Positions 51,212-59,738 are shown, counted from the stretch's first letter. The stretch is DNA of 64,000 nucleotides from Streptomyces sp. NRRL F-5135 (GCF_000719775.1 NZ_JOHR01000014.1:248001-312000), one strand, 5' to 3'. Numbers and translations are program-made. Notes: generated by a model not told the origin, from the sequence alone.

Positions 51212-52981
51212 ATGCGAGCAGTAGCGAAACACGGGGCCCTGGCCGCCCTCGGCTCCCTGGTCCTCTCGGCCCTCGTCGTCGCCCCCGCGGACGGCGCGGC
51301 CCCCGCCGGGGCACCGCCCCCCGGCACCGGAACCACGGCGACGTCGACCGCGAGTGCCATGGCCGGCCCGGCCACCACGGTGACCACCGCGCAGGCCACC
51401 CCCCGGGCCACCGGGCGAACCACCGCCCCGCGGACCACGTCGGCGGCCTCCCGTGAGACGCGCGGCGTCGCCCTGGCCGCCCGGCGCGCCGCCGACGCGG
51501 GTGTTGCGTTCGGTCCCTGCCCCAAGGCCGAGTCGCTGCCCGCGCCCGTCACCTGTGGCACGGTCGAGGTCCCGCTGGACTACGCGGAGCCCGACGGAGC
51601 GCGGATCACCCTCACCGTCAGCCGCGCGACCGCGACCGGGAAAGCGGAGCACCGGCAAGGGGCCCTGGTCTTCAACCCCGGCGGTCCCGGCGCCTCCGGC
51701 GTGTCCTTCCCGCTGGCGGCCGGCCTGCCCGAGTGGAAACGGCTCGCCGAGGCGTACGACTTCGTGGGCTACGCCCCGCGCGGCGTCGGCCGCTCCGGAT
51801 CGCTGTCCTGCCAGGAACCGGCCGACTTCGCCAAGGCCCCCACCCAGTCCCCGACCCACCCCTCCGAGTCGTACAAACGGCAGCGGATCGCCGAGGCGAA
51901 GGCGTACGCGCTGGGCTGTGCCAGGGCCGCCGGCGCCGCCCTCCCCCACTACAACTCGCTGAACAACGCGCGCGACCTCGACGTGCTGCGCGCCGCGCTC
52001 GGCGAGCCGAAGCTGACCTTCATGGGCGCCTCGTACGGTACGTACTTCGGTGCCCTGTACGCGACGCTCTTCCCGTCCCACGTGCGCCGGATGGTCTTCG
52101 ACTCGGCGGTGAACCCGGATCCGAAGAAGGTCTGGTACCGCAACAACCTGGACCAGTCCCTCGCGTTCGAGCGGCGCTGGTCGGACTTCCTCACCTGGGT
52201 GGCCAAGCACGACGCCACATACCACCTGGGCAGCGACACCGAGGAGGTGAGGACCAGTTACGAGAGGGTGCGCGCGGGTCTCGCGCACGAGCCGGCGGAC
52301 GGGAAGGTCGGGCCCGGCCAGCTCCAGGCGCTGATGCTCGGGGCCGCCTACTACGACGACTACTGGCCGAAGCGCGCGTCGGTGCTCGCCGCGTACCTGA
52401 AGGGCGATCCGAAGCCGCTGATCGCGGCGGCCGCGCCCAAGCCGTCCGCGGCCGCCGGGGCCGAGAACGGCAACGCCGTCTACACCGCCGTCGAGTGCAA
52501 CGACGCGCCATGGCCGACGGACTTCGCGGTCTGGGACCGGGACAACAGCGAACTGGCGAGCCGCGCGCCGTTCGAGACCTGGGACAACGCCTGGATGAAC
52601 CTGCCCTGCGCCTACTGGCCGGCTCCCCGGCAGCAGCCGCTCGACGTCCGCACCCGGCCGGGCGAGCTGCCTCCGACCCTGATCCTGGCGGCCGAACTCG
52701 ACGCGGCCACCCCCTACGAAGGCGCGGTGGAGCTACGGCGGCGGCTCGCGGGTTCGGCGCTGGTGACGGAGCGGAACGCCGGCACGCACGGGGTCGCCGG
52801 CGGCGGCAACGCCTGCGTCACCGCGTATGTCGAGGACTACCTGCTGCGGGGAAGGACGCCGACACGAGGCGCGGAGTGCGCCCCGCACGCGCCCCCGGAC
52901 CCGGTGTCGCAGGCACCGTCCAACAGACTGGCCGACCTCCGGGAAAGGCTCGCCCCTGCGTCTCCGGCGTCTCGTTCCTGA
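51212..52981 (+). CDS. Secreted alpha/beta hydrolase, tripeptidyl aminopeptidase type
   Basis: 589-residue secreted serine peptidase of the Streptomyces Tap/SlpD family, releasing tripeptides from protein N-termini. A signal peptide (ALAALGSLVLSALVVAPADGAA) is followed by a Thr/Ala-rich pro-region. The fold shows FNPGGPGASG (oxyanion), the nucleophile in MGASYGTYFG, the Asp in AAELDAATPYEGA and the His in GTHGVAGGG, with paired Cys in the lid and C-terminus. ATG 51212 follows GAAGGGAACGCG. A strong terminator follows. Confidence 0.9.
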   Translation: MRAVAKHGALAALGSLVLSALVVAPADGAAPAGAPPPGTGTTATSTASAMAGPATTVTTAQATPRATGRTTAPRTTSAASRETRGVALAARRAADAGVAFGPCPKAESLPAPVTCGTVEVPLDYAEPDGARITLTVSRATATGKAEHRQGALVFNPGGPGASGVSFPLAAGLPEWKRLAEAYDFVGYAPRGVGRSGSLSCQEPADFAKAPTQSPTHPSESYKRQRIAEAKAYALGCARAAGAALPHYNSLNNARDLDVLRAALGEPKLTFMGASYGTYFGALYATLFPSHVRRMVFDSAVNPDPKKVWYRNNLDQSLAFERRWSDFLTWVAKHDATYHLGSDTEEVRTSYERVRAGLAHEPADGKVGPGQLQALMLGAAYYDDYWPKRASVLAAYLKGDPKPLIAAAAPKPSAAAGAENGNAVYTAVECNDAPWPTDFAVWDRDNSELASRAPFETWDNAWMNLPCAYWPAPRQQPLDVRTRPGELPPTLILAAELDAATPYEGAVELRRRLAGSALVTERNAGTHGVAGGGNACVTAYVEDYLLRGRTPTRGAECAPHAPPDPVSQAPSNRLADLRERLAPASPASRS

Positions 52982-53019
52982 GCTGAGTGACTGAGCGCCT
53001 CCCAGAGCGGCGGACAAGC

Positions 53020-53075
53020 GGAAAGGCCCGGCCGATGGCCGGGCCTTTCCTTGCGCCGCATCAGCTTGCGGCGCA
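53020..53075. terminator. Double hairpin terminator
   Basis: GGAAAGGCCCGGCC (53020-53033) pairs perfectly with 53037-53050. Right after it, TGCGCCGC (53052-53059) pairs with GCGGCGCA (53068-53075). The first serves the hydrolase gene; the second is placed to stop the convergent MazG-like gene, which ends at 53094. Confidence 0.8.
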
Positions 53076-53093
53076 TGGAACAACGAAGGATCT

Positions 53094-53456
53094 TCACTCG
53101 GACGAATGAACACCGTCACTCGTCCCGGTCTCTGGCAACTCCTCACCACGCGCTCGGACGATCAAGTGCTCCACCCGCTCGTCCAGCACCTTCGCCGCGT
53201 CCGTGGTGATCGTGGCCAAGGCGACCATGGCGGTCACGATGACGTCGCTCAGCTCTTTCTCCACGTCCTGCCAATCGTGGGAATTGCCCTTCCGAGGGTT
53301 GGCGCCGAGCACCCCGGTAATGGCCTCCGCCGCCTCCCCGAACTCCTCACCGATTTTGAGGACCCGCAGCAACCTCACATCGCCGGCCGCGGCCTGGCCC
53401 TCGCTGTCGAGCCAGTCCCGCAACTTGTGCACGCCGTCCCACGTCGCGCCGTCCAT
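53094..53456 (-). CDS. MazG-like NTP pyrophosphohydrolase
   Basis: 120-residue all-helical enzyme of the MazG superfamily that hydrolyses nucleoside triphosphates to monophosphates. The magnesium motif is split as usual: EEFGEAAEA (ExxE) and KELSDVIVTA (ExxD). Length matches one-domain MazG-like proteins. ATG 53456 opens the frame; the last residues are Ser/Thr/Glu-rich. It could clean damaged nucleotides. It is the last gene before the lower-GC section with the MurA/MurB operon. Confidence 0.85.
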   Translation of the reverse strand: MDGATWDGVHKLRDWLDSEGQAAAGDVRLLRVLKIGEEFGEAAEAITGVLGANPRKGNSHDWQDVEKELSDVIVTAMVALATITTDAAKVLDERVEHLIVRARGEELPETGTSDGVHSSE

Positions 53457-53526
53457 GCTCGTCTCCTCGATTGTTCTGCTGATCGGAAAAGGACCGGTAC
53501 CGCACCGTGCACCGGAACCGGATCGG

Positions 53527-53718
53527 TCACTTCCAACGGTTCCGACGCGGTGAGCGCGAGCCGTCAGGGCGGAATGATCGCTCGTACCGACGGTGCGTTC
53601 CCCGGGCAGCCAAACGCTCCGCGATCACTCCCGGCAGCCCACGCAGCAAGACCACGAGGTCCGGCTGGACGACTGCTGCCCCGCCGCCACGCGACGAATG
53701 ATCTCGCTCGAGGCTCAC
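53527..53718 (-). pseudogene. Short P-loop-kinase-like fragment (63 codons)
   Basis: A 63-codon frame reads VQPDLVVLLRGLPGVIAERLAARGTHRRYER, resembling the region around the LID of dTMP-kinase-type proteins (PDL-x-hydrophobic, then an R-rich segment). No Walker A is present, so at best it is a fragment. Its GTG at 53718 directly follows the stop of the regulator remnant, and no ribosome-binding site is visible. It may be decayed sequence. Confidence 0.3.
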
Positions 53719-54135
53719 CTACGAGGTGAGGACGCCGGCGCGGGCGGCGAGGCCGCGGAGCTCGGGGGTGGTGCGTCCGGAGACGAGGAGGCCGTTCAGC
53801 ATGGCCTTGACCGCAGGGCGGGCGTGGGTCTCCTCTGCCGCGCAGCGTTCGGCTTCCAGGAGAGCGCCGATGCATTCTTCCCGGCGGCCCCACTGGGCGT
53901 AGGCGGTGGCCTTGTCGGTGTAGTACCGGGCGCGTCGCTCGATGGTGGGCAGCCTCATGGGGTGGAGGGCGTCGGCTGCGGCGATGGCGGCCGACGGGTC
54001 GCCGGCCTTGTATTCCGCTGAGATCAGATGGAGCTGGACGGTGACGGGGCTGAATCCGCCTGCGGTGTCTCGCAGGTGGGTGATGCCGCCGAGTTCGTCG
54101 GCGATGGCGGCGGCCTCTTTGGTGAGCCGGCGCAT
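53719..54135 (-). pseudogene. C-terminal remnant of an XRE/TPR-type regulator
   Basis: The 138 codons from ATG 54135 match the helical TPR-like C-terminal part of Streptomyces XRE regulators: SPVTVQLHLISAEYKAGD, RRARYYTDKATAYAQWGRREECIGALLEAERCA and HARPAVKAMLNGLL. The helix-turn-helix domain and most of the repeats that should precede this (about 250 residues) are missing; the sequence upstream of the ATG has no family likeness and contains the palindromes at 54173-54199. It is divergent from the mur-like operon, so the intact ancestor was probably its regulator. A short functional protein cannot be excluded. Confidence 0.6.
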
Positions 54136-54172
54136 GCGCACAGCGTATTGGTTCGACCGGTGCCCGTGGGCG

Positions 54173-54199
54173 TTTTGCACGACATGCAAACGGTTTGCA
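54173..54199. promoter_or_regulatory. Palindromic operator upstream of the mur-like operon
   Basis: Three TTTGCA/TGCAAA half-sites lie in a row. TTTGCA (54174-54179) and TGCAAA (54185-54190) form one inverted repeat. TGCAAACGGTTTGCA (54185-54199) is a 15-base palindrome with only its centre unpaired. A short GCAGCCC/GGGCTGC stem (54197-54219) follows. The position, 105 bases before the first start, suits control by a dimeric regulator. Confidence 0.65.
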
Positions 54200-54303
54200 G
54201 CCCTACGACTACGGGCTGCCGTGAAGGGGGCTGGTGCGGTGCGCTTGGAGCGCGGCGGCCGGCATCCGCAGGCCGCTTCCTTCGGGCACCTGGGAGGTCT
54301 CTG

Positions 54304-55038
54304 GTGCAACTCTCCAATCCCACTCTTTCCACGGCCGGGACAGACGCCGTGGATGTCCGTCTCACTCCGAGCTACTACGTCCAGGCGGCGGGACTCGGGG
54401 GCTTCGTGGAGGGGCTGCTGGCAACGTGCCGGACGGTCTTCGACGTCAAGGGCGCCATCACGCTGGGTCTGGACTCTCCTGCCGCGACCGGGCTGCTGCC
54501 CTCGGAGCGCGGCGTCGTGGAGGCCGGCGCGGTCGTGGACGGTGAGGTCATCGTGGAGGCCGGCGCCCGCGTCCAGGCGGGCGCCTGGGTCGTCGGTCCG
54601 GTCCTGATCTGCTCCGGCGCGGTCATCTCCCGGGGCGCCGTGGTCCGTGATCACAGCGTGGTCGGCCCTGGCTGCCAGGTCGGATTCGGCGCGGAGATCG
54701 CTCGCAGCCTCCTCGCCGGGGGCTGCTTCATGAAGCACCCCTCGTTCATCGGGGACTCCATCGTCGGACGGGGTGTCAATGTCGGTGCTTTTTGCTCCAC
54801 GACGGGGCTGCGCTGCACCGGGCCGGTCATCGAACCGGCGATGGACGAGATCACGGTCACGCTCGGCGGCCGACGCATCGGCACGGGAGAGACCAAGTTC
54901 GGTGCGGTCATCGGTGATGGTGTGGCGCTCCCGGCCGGTACGGTCCTCTCCCCCGGGACACTGATCGGGCCCGGCGCGGTGATCTATCCGCGCGACCACG
55001 TGGGCGGTGTCCTGCCTGCCGGTTCCCGGATCCGGTGA
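54304..55038 (+). CDS. Left-handed beta-helix acyltransferase-like protein (GlmU C-terminal type)
   Basis: 244-residue protein made mainly of hexapeptide repeats: VVEAGAVVDGEVIVEAGARVQAGAWV, then ISRGAVVRDHSVVGPGCQVG, and FIGDSIVGRGVNVGAF. The layout resembles the acetyltransferase domain of GlmU, which makes UDP-GlcNAc, but with no pyrophosphorylase domain. The key GlmU His in PHLSYIGD reads KHPSFIGD here. GTG 54304 has GGGAGG six bases before it. Its stop overlaps the MurA-like start as GTGA. Likely role: acetylating or binding an amino-sugar nucleotide that feeds the next enzyme. Confidence 0.75.
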   Translation: MQLSNPTLSTAGTDAVDVRLTPSYYVQAAGLGGFVEGLLATCRTVFDVKGAITLGLDSPAATGLLPSERGVVEAGAVVDGEVIVEAGARVQAGAWVVGPVLICSGAVISRGAVVRDHSVVGPGCQVGFGAEIARSLLAGGCFMKHPSFIGDSIVGRGVNVGAFCSTTGLRCTGPVIEPAMDEITVTLGGRRIGTGETKFGAVIGDGVALPAGTVLSPGTLIGPGAVIYPRDHVGGVLPAGSRIR

Positions 55039-56360
55039 GCGCCGTGGCCTCGCCTTCTTCGGCGGTGACGGACGACGTGGTCGTACAGGTGACCGGCGGC
55101 CGCCCACTCTCGGGACGGATCACGGTGCAGGGCAGCAAGAACGTGGCGCTGCATCTGTACGCCGCGGCGCTTCTGGTGGATGCCCCGGTGACGCTGCTCG
55201 GCGCGCCGGCGATCCTCGATACGGACGTGTGTGCGCGGATCCTCACCCACACGGGGGCCCAGGCCACCGTCACGGGTGGTCAGTTCACCGTGGCCCCGGC
55301 TAACCGGGTGCAGCCAGTGATCCATTCCCAGCTAGGCCGCCGAGTGCGTACCACGTGCGTCCTGGCCGCCGCGGTGCTCGCTCGGTGTGGGCGGGTCGCA
55401 TTCCCCTGGCCTGGTGGGGATGCCGTCTGTGCCCGGCTGATTGACCGGCATCTGGCGGCGATGGAGGCCGCTGGCGCGGTGGTCAGCAACAATGAGACCG
55501 GAATGTTCGCCCAGTGCGGGCCGGGCGGCGTGAGGCCGTTCGCGGTCGATGTCGGCACCCCGTACGGGCCGAGCCTCGGAGCGACCGTGACGGCTCTGCT
55601 GCTGGCCGCTCGGGCTCCCGGCACGAGCCTGATCATCAGCCCTTCCATCGAGCCGGAGGTCACCGAGACAGCAGCATTCCTTGCCGACCGCGGCGTGCAC
55701 GTCCACTGGGACGCCGCAGGGCTGCATGTGACCGGATCGGCGCATATCGCGGGCGGCACGTTCGTGGTGGCCGGGGACCGGATCGAGGCGGCAACCATGA
55801 TCATGGCAGCGGCGGCGACCGGCGGGAGCATCCGCCTCGGCGGTATCACCACGGCCGACCTCCCGGACGGGCTGACGGCCGCGCTCGCCGACGCCGGTGC
55901 CTATCTGGCCGACACGCCGGGGGGTGAGGTGCACATGCCGCCTGCGGGGCCGCTCCGAGCGGTGGAGGCCGCGACCGGACCGCACCCTGGACTGCCCACG
56001 GACACAGCGCCGCAGTTGGCGGCGATGCTCACCCAGGCACACGGCACCTCGCAGATCACGGAGCGCATCTACCCTCAGCGGGACACCCATCTCCACGGGC
56101 TGACGGCCTTCGGTGCGGCGATCTCCTCCAAAGGCCCGGCCGTCCTGGTACACGGAGCGTCGCGGCTGCGGGCGGCGCAGGTGGAGGCGTCGGACATCCG
56201 AGCAGTCACAGCTCTGCTACTCGCCGGACTTGTGGCGGAAGGCACCTCTACGATCCGCGGCATGTACCACCTCCGGCGCGGCTACGGCCATCTGCTGTCG
56301 AATCTGGCCACGCTGGGAGCCGACATCACCACCATCCCGGAGGCCCGACCATGCCCGTGA
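55035..56360 (+). CDS. MurA-like UDP-GlcNAc enolpyruvyl transferase
   Basis: 441-residue EPSP-synthase-fold enzyme that would add enolpyruvate from PEP to the 3-OH of UDP-GlcNAc or a relative. Conserved residues: Lys35-Asn36 in GSKNVALH, PGGDAVCARLIDRH where Asp129 takes the place of the fosfomycin-reactive Cys, Arg134, and the general base Asp323 in GLPTDTAPQLAAM, followed by ITERIYPQRDTHL. So it should be active and fosfomycin-tolerant, as is usual in actinobacteria. It diverges strongly from housekeeping MurA. It overlaps the genes on both sides (4 and 10 bases). Confidence 0.88.
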   Translation: MSAVASPSSAVTDDVVVQVTGGRPLSGRITVQGSKNVALHLYAAALLVDAPVTLLGAPAILDTDVCARILTHTGAQATVTGGQFTVAPANRVQPVIHSQLGRRVRTTCVLAAAVLARCGRVAFPWPGGDAVCARLIDRHLAAMEAAGAVVSNNETGMFAQCGPGGVRPFAVDVGTPYGPSLGATVTALLLAARAPGTSLIISPSIEPEVTETAAFLADRGVHVHWDAAGLHVTGSAHIAGGTFVVAGDRIEAATMIMAAAATGGSIRLGGITTADLPDGLTAALADAGAYLADTPGGEVHMPPAGPLRAVEAATGPHPGLPTDTAPQLAAMLTQAHGTSQITERIYPQRDTHLHGLTAFGAAISSKGPAVLVHGASRLRAAQVEASDIRAVTALLLAGLVAEGTSTIRGMYHLRRGYGHLLSNLATLGADITTIPEARPCP

Positions 56361-57391
56361 CCCCGTTCGCCGCTGACGACTTGGCACGTCTGAGCGACAC
56401 GCTTACCGACGTCGTGTCCGACGGCGGCACTCCGGGCGGCGTCATCGTATGCGGCACCCGCGATGGGCAGCGTGACGTGCTGGCCATGGGCACCGTGGCC
56501 CCGGAACTGGGCGCTGACGCGCCGGACAAGAGCACGGTGTACGACGTCGCCTCGTTGACCAAGGTGGTGGCAACGTGGCCGCTGGTCGGACGTGCGTTGG
56601 ACGTCGGACTGCTCGATCTCGACCAGCCCGTCCGCGGCTACCTGCCGCCCATGAGTGGAGAGGCGCCGAGTGGCGAGGCGACCGTACGTCAACTCATCGC
56701 GCATACGTCAGGACTTCGGGCCTCGACTCGGCTTGACCTCTACCGGGGAAAGGGAACTCCGCTCCACGAACTGCTGTGTCGAGAGCCGCTGGAAGAAGCC
56801 CCGGGCGGGCACCGATACATCAATCGCGGATACATCCTGCTCGGCCTGGCGCTCGCCCACGTGCACGGCCGGCCGTTGGATGCGCTCGCTGCCGAGATGT
56901 GGCAGGACCTCGGAATGACCGCCACGGTGTACGGGCCAGTTGGCCGCGGCCGGAACGTGGCTCCGACCGAGCAACGCATCCCCGGCGCCCCGCGTATCTG
57001 GGGCGCCCCTCACGACGACAACGCCGGGCTGCTGGGCGGGATCGCCGGGCACGCCGGCGTCTTCTCCACCGCCCGGGACCTGGCCCGCTTCGGGGAGGCC
57101 CTGCTCACCGCCTACCGAGCCGGTGACCGGGACCCGCTGGGGATGTGGCTGCGCGCGAGCCTCGTGCCGCAGGCCACCATCGAACGCGGGCTCGACCGCG
57201 GCCTGTCCTGGATTCTCGCCGCGGGCGGGCAGGTGGCGTATCACCACGGGTTCACCGGCACCAGCCTGTACCTGGCGCCGGCAGTCGGCCGGTACCTGGC
57301 GATCTGCACGAACGCGGTCTACCACGGGCCCGCCCGGTCGCGTATCGCACCGCTGCGAGCCCTGGCACTCAAAACCGTCTCAGCCGTCTGA
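56351..57391 (+). CDS. Beta-lactamase-fold serine hydrolase (class C/EstB-like)
   Basis: 346-residue serine hydrolase without a signal peptide, hence cytoplasmic. The catalytic SxxK is Ser68-Lys71 (ASLTK), the YxN is Tyr156-Asn158 (YINRG), and HHGFTG (His299-Gly300) replaces the KTG box. This fits DD-peptidase/esterase relatives (Pfam Beta-lactamase). ATG 56351 lies inside the end of the MurA-like gene. A cytosolic member between MurA and MurB is unusual: it might hydrolyse or transfer an acyl or peptidyl group on the sugar nucleotide product. Confidence 0.87.
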   Translation: MPVTPFAADDLARLSDTLTDVVSDGGTPGGVIVCGTRDGQRDVLAMGTVAPELGADAPDKSTVYDVASLTKVVATWPLVGRALDVGLLDLDQPVRGYLPPMSGEAPSGEATVRQLIAHTSGLRASTRLDLYRGKGTPLHELLCREPLEEAPGGHRYINRGYILLGLALAHVHGRPLDALAAEMWQDLGMTATVYGPVGRGRNVAPTEQRIPGAPRIWGAPHDDNAGLLGGIAGHAGVFSTARDLARFGEALLTAYRAGDRDPLGMWLRASLVPQATIERGLDRGLSWILAAGGQVAYHHGFTGTSLYLAPAVGRYLAICTNAVYHGPARSRIAPLRALALKTVSAV

Positions 57392-57405
57392 GAAGGAGAG
57401 TCCTC

Positions 57406-58428
57406 GTGGGTGAGTTACTGGCCGACCACACGACCCTCCGCCTCGGCGGCCCTGCCGACTCGTGGCTCACCCACACCAGCCGGGGCGCGTGGCACGAGGT
57501 CGTCCGAGCCGTGGAGGGACGGCGGCCGTTCGTCCTCGGCGGCGGGAGCAACATCCTCGCCGCTGACCACGGTTACCCGGGCCCGGTGATCCGGATGGCA
57601 ACCCGCGGCATCGGGGCCCGCGCCGTCGACGATGACCGGGTGGAGGTAACGGTCCAGGCCGGCGAACCGCTGGCCCGTCTGGTGGCGTACGCGGTCGCTG
57701 AGGGCCTGTCGGGGGTCGAATACCTCGGCGGTATCCCCGGCACCACCGGGGCCGCACCCGTGCAGAACGCCGGCGCGTACGGGCAGCAGATCGCCGACCG
57801 GCTCACGGCCGTGGCCGCATGGGACTGGCAGCACGGCCGCACGGTGCGCCTGAATGCCGCTGGCTGCCAGTTCCGATATCGCTCGTCGGTGTTCAAAACG
57901 CAGCCGGGCCGGTGGACGATCCTGACCGTCACCCTTCAGCTGGTCCGCAGCGCTCGCGCGGCGCCGGTGGTGTACGGGCACCTGGCCCAGGCGCTCGACG
58001 TACCGATCGGTGCGCGGCCGCCGCTCGCGGAGGCCGCCGCCGGTGTCGTCGCCGACCGGCAGGCGCGCGGCCTCACCCTCCCCATACACGGGCCGGACAT
58101 GCGGCAGGCCGGGAGCGTGTTCCTGAACCCGCGCGTGACCGACCGGCTGGCGCAGGAGGTGCGGGCGGCCGGCGGACCGGTATACCGCGACGCGGAGGGC
58201 GTGCCGCGCGCGAGCGCGGGCTGGCTTCTGGAGCAGTGCGGCCACGGTCCGGGACGGCGCCTCGCTCCCGGGGTGTACTGCTCAACTCAACGCACACTGA
58301 CAGTGACGGTCCGGGACGGGGCAACGGCTGCAGGGTTCGCTGCGGGGCTGCGGATAATGGCCTCCGCTGTGGCGAAGTCGACCGGTATCGAGCTACGTCC
58401 TGAGCCGGTGCAGCCAGCTCTGGTCTGA
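57406..58428 (+). CDS. murB: MurB-like UDP-N-acetylenolpyruvoylglucosamine reductase
   Basis: 340-residue FAD enzyme that reduces the enolpyruvyl ether to lactyl, forming UDP-MurNAc. Visible are LGGGSNIL and GIPGTTGAAPVQNAGAYGQ (FAD/substrate loops), RYRSSVFK, the proton donor Ser237 in GSVFLNP, WLLEQCG and the C-terminal Glu in GIELRPEP. All catalytic residues are intact. GTG 57406 follows AAGGAGAG, 14 bases after the hydrolase stop. A degenerate copy of its central part lies at 58535-58603. The symbol reflects reaction type; this is probably a second, pathway-specific copy. Confidence 0.9.
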   Translation: MGELLADHTTLRLGGPADSWLTHTSRGAWHEVVRAVEGRRPFVLGGGSNILAADHGYPGPVIRMATRGIGARAVDDDRVEVTVQAGEPLARLVAYAVAEGLSGVEYLGGIPGTTGAAPVQNAGAYGQQIADRLTAVAAWDWQHGRTVRLNAAGCQFRYRSSVFKTQPGRWTILTVTLQLVRSARAAPVVYGHLAQALDVPIGARPPLAEAAAGVVADRQARGLTLPIHGPDMRQAGSVFLNPRVTDRLAQEVRAAGGPVYRDAEGVPRASAGWLLEQCGHGPGRRLAPGVYCSTQRTLTVTVRDGATAAGFAAGLRIMASAVAKSTGIELRPEPVQPALV

Positions 58429-59017
58429 ACTTCGTGAGCGGGCGCCTCCGCGCTGGAGTTCGCTGAGGACTGTCAGGTTGTCCCTCGGCAGCCACGTACT
58501 GCTCGCGCTCGGACGTTGGTGCGGCCCTCCAGCCGGCGTCCCCTGGCACCACCGGGGCCGCGCCCGTGCTCAAGGCCGGCCCATGCGGGCGGCAGATCGC
58601 GATGTGCCCCGTGGGAGCACCGACCCGGGTTCCATCGGCCGCCTCGCGTGCGGAACGCGCCGGAGCGGGGAAGAACCTGGTTCTCCCCGCAGGCCAGCAC
58701 GTTTCCACAGGTCAGCGGCCGATGGAAACCCGGAGCCGAACCCGGTGTCGCTGGACGAGCCGACGAGCAGCCGGAAACTGCCGCCGGTCGTCTGATCTTC
58801 CGGGCGGGGCGGCCGGGCGCTCACCACGAGCCGTCCCGGTCACCAAACCCACATCTCTCCTAGGCTCGCACAGACTTGGCCGAGCCCGCGCCTCGCCTCC
58901 CCGGAGGGCGTCCTCCCGAACCTCCCGGGCGTCGGGACCCGGGACCCGGACCTCCCGGGCGCCCGGGGGCCCGGCCTGCCGGGGCACCCTGGTCCCGGCT
59001 ACCCGGTCCGGACCGGC
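58429..59017. other. 589-base gap after murB, containing a murB scar
   Basis: No intact gene. Bases 58535-58603 are a decayed murB copy (separate entry). The first 100 bases have lower GC, like the operon; from about 58890 the sequence returns to extreme GC with nested CCCGGG-rich repeats that probably terminate the convergent hemQ and murB transcripts. Confidence 0.6.
58535..58603 (+). pseudogene. Degenerate fragment of a murB-like gene
   Basis: About 69 bases match the murB FAD-loop coding region (57732-57799) with roughly 80 percent identity by eye, including an exact 17-base run GGCACCACCGGGGCCGC. One inserted base shifts the frame, so the residues GVP and then TTGAAPV fall in different frames. 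It cannot encode protein. It suggests that a second murB-like gene, or the end of another copy of the operon, once lay here. Confidence 0.65.
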
Positions 59018-59734
59018 TCAGGCCAGGCCCGCCACCAGCTCCGCAACGGACTTGCGGCGGCCGGTGTAGAACGGGACTTCCTCCCGGACGTGCATCCGGG
59101 CCTCGGAACCGCGCAGATGGCGCATCAGATCGACGATGCGGTGCAGCTCGTCGGCCTCGAAGGCCAGCACCCACTCGTAATCGCCGAGCGAGAACGACGC
59201 GACCGTGTTGGCGCGCACGTCCGGGTAGCCGCGGGCCATCTTCCCGTGGTCCGCGAGCATCTTGCGGCGCTCCTCGTCGGGCAGCAGGTACCACTCGTAC
59301 GACCGCACGAAGGGATAGACGCTCACGTACGCGCGGGGCGTCTCGTCGGCCAGGAAGGCCGGGATGTGCGACTTGTTGAACTCGGCGGGCCGGTGCAGGG
59401 CCATGTTCGACCAGACGGGCTCGAGCGCCCGCCCGAACAGGGTGCGGCGGAAGAGGTTGTACGCGTTTTGGAGCCGGTCCGCGGTCTCCGCGTGCCACCA
59501 GATCATGACGTCGGCGTCGGCGCGCAGCCCCGACACGTCGTACGTGCCGCGCACGGTGATGTCCTCCGCGGCGAGCTGTTCGAACAGCTTCTCGACCTCG
59601 TCCGCGTAACCGGTGCGGTCCTCGGGCAGCACGTCGCGCAGCTTGAAGACGGACCAGAGGGTGTAGCGGATGACCTCGTTCAGGTCCTTGGCCTTCTTGC
59701 CCGCGTTGGGGGTCTTCTCCGGTGCAGCAGTCAT
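59018..59734 (-). CDS. hemQ: Coproheme decarboxylase HemQ
   Basis: 238-residue cytoplasmic enzyme of the chlorite-dismutase family that turns coproheme III into haem b with peroxide, the last step of the coproporphyrin-dependent route of Gram-positive bacteria. Visible are [14 protein letters not shown], the His region [17 protein letters not shown], and [15 protein letters not shown] with the catalytic-type Tyr residues. Length is normal. ATG 59734 is 4 bases after the cgoX stop, so the two are co-transcribed. Confidence 0.96.
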   Translation of the reverse strand: MTAAPEKTPNAGKKAKDLNEVIRYTLWSVFKLRDVLPEDRTGYADEVEKLFEQLAAEDITVRGTYDVSGLRADADVMIWWHAETADRLQNAYNLFRRTLFGRALEPVWSNMALHRPAEFNKSHIPAFLADETPRAYVSVYPFVRSYEWYLLPDEERRKMLADHGKMARGYPDVRANTVASFSLGDYEWVLAFEADELHRIVDLMRHLRGSEARMHVREEVPFYTGRRKSVAELVAGLA

Positions 59735-59738
59735 ACGG

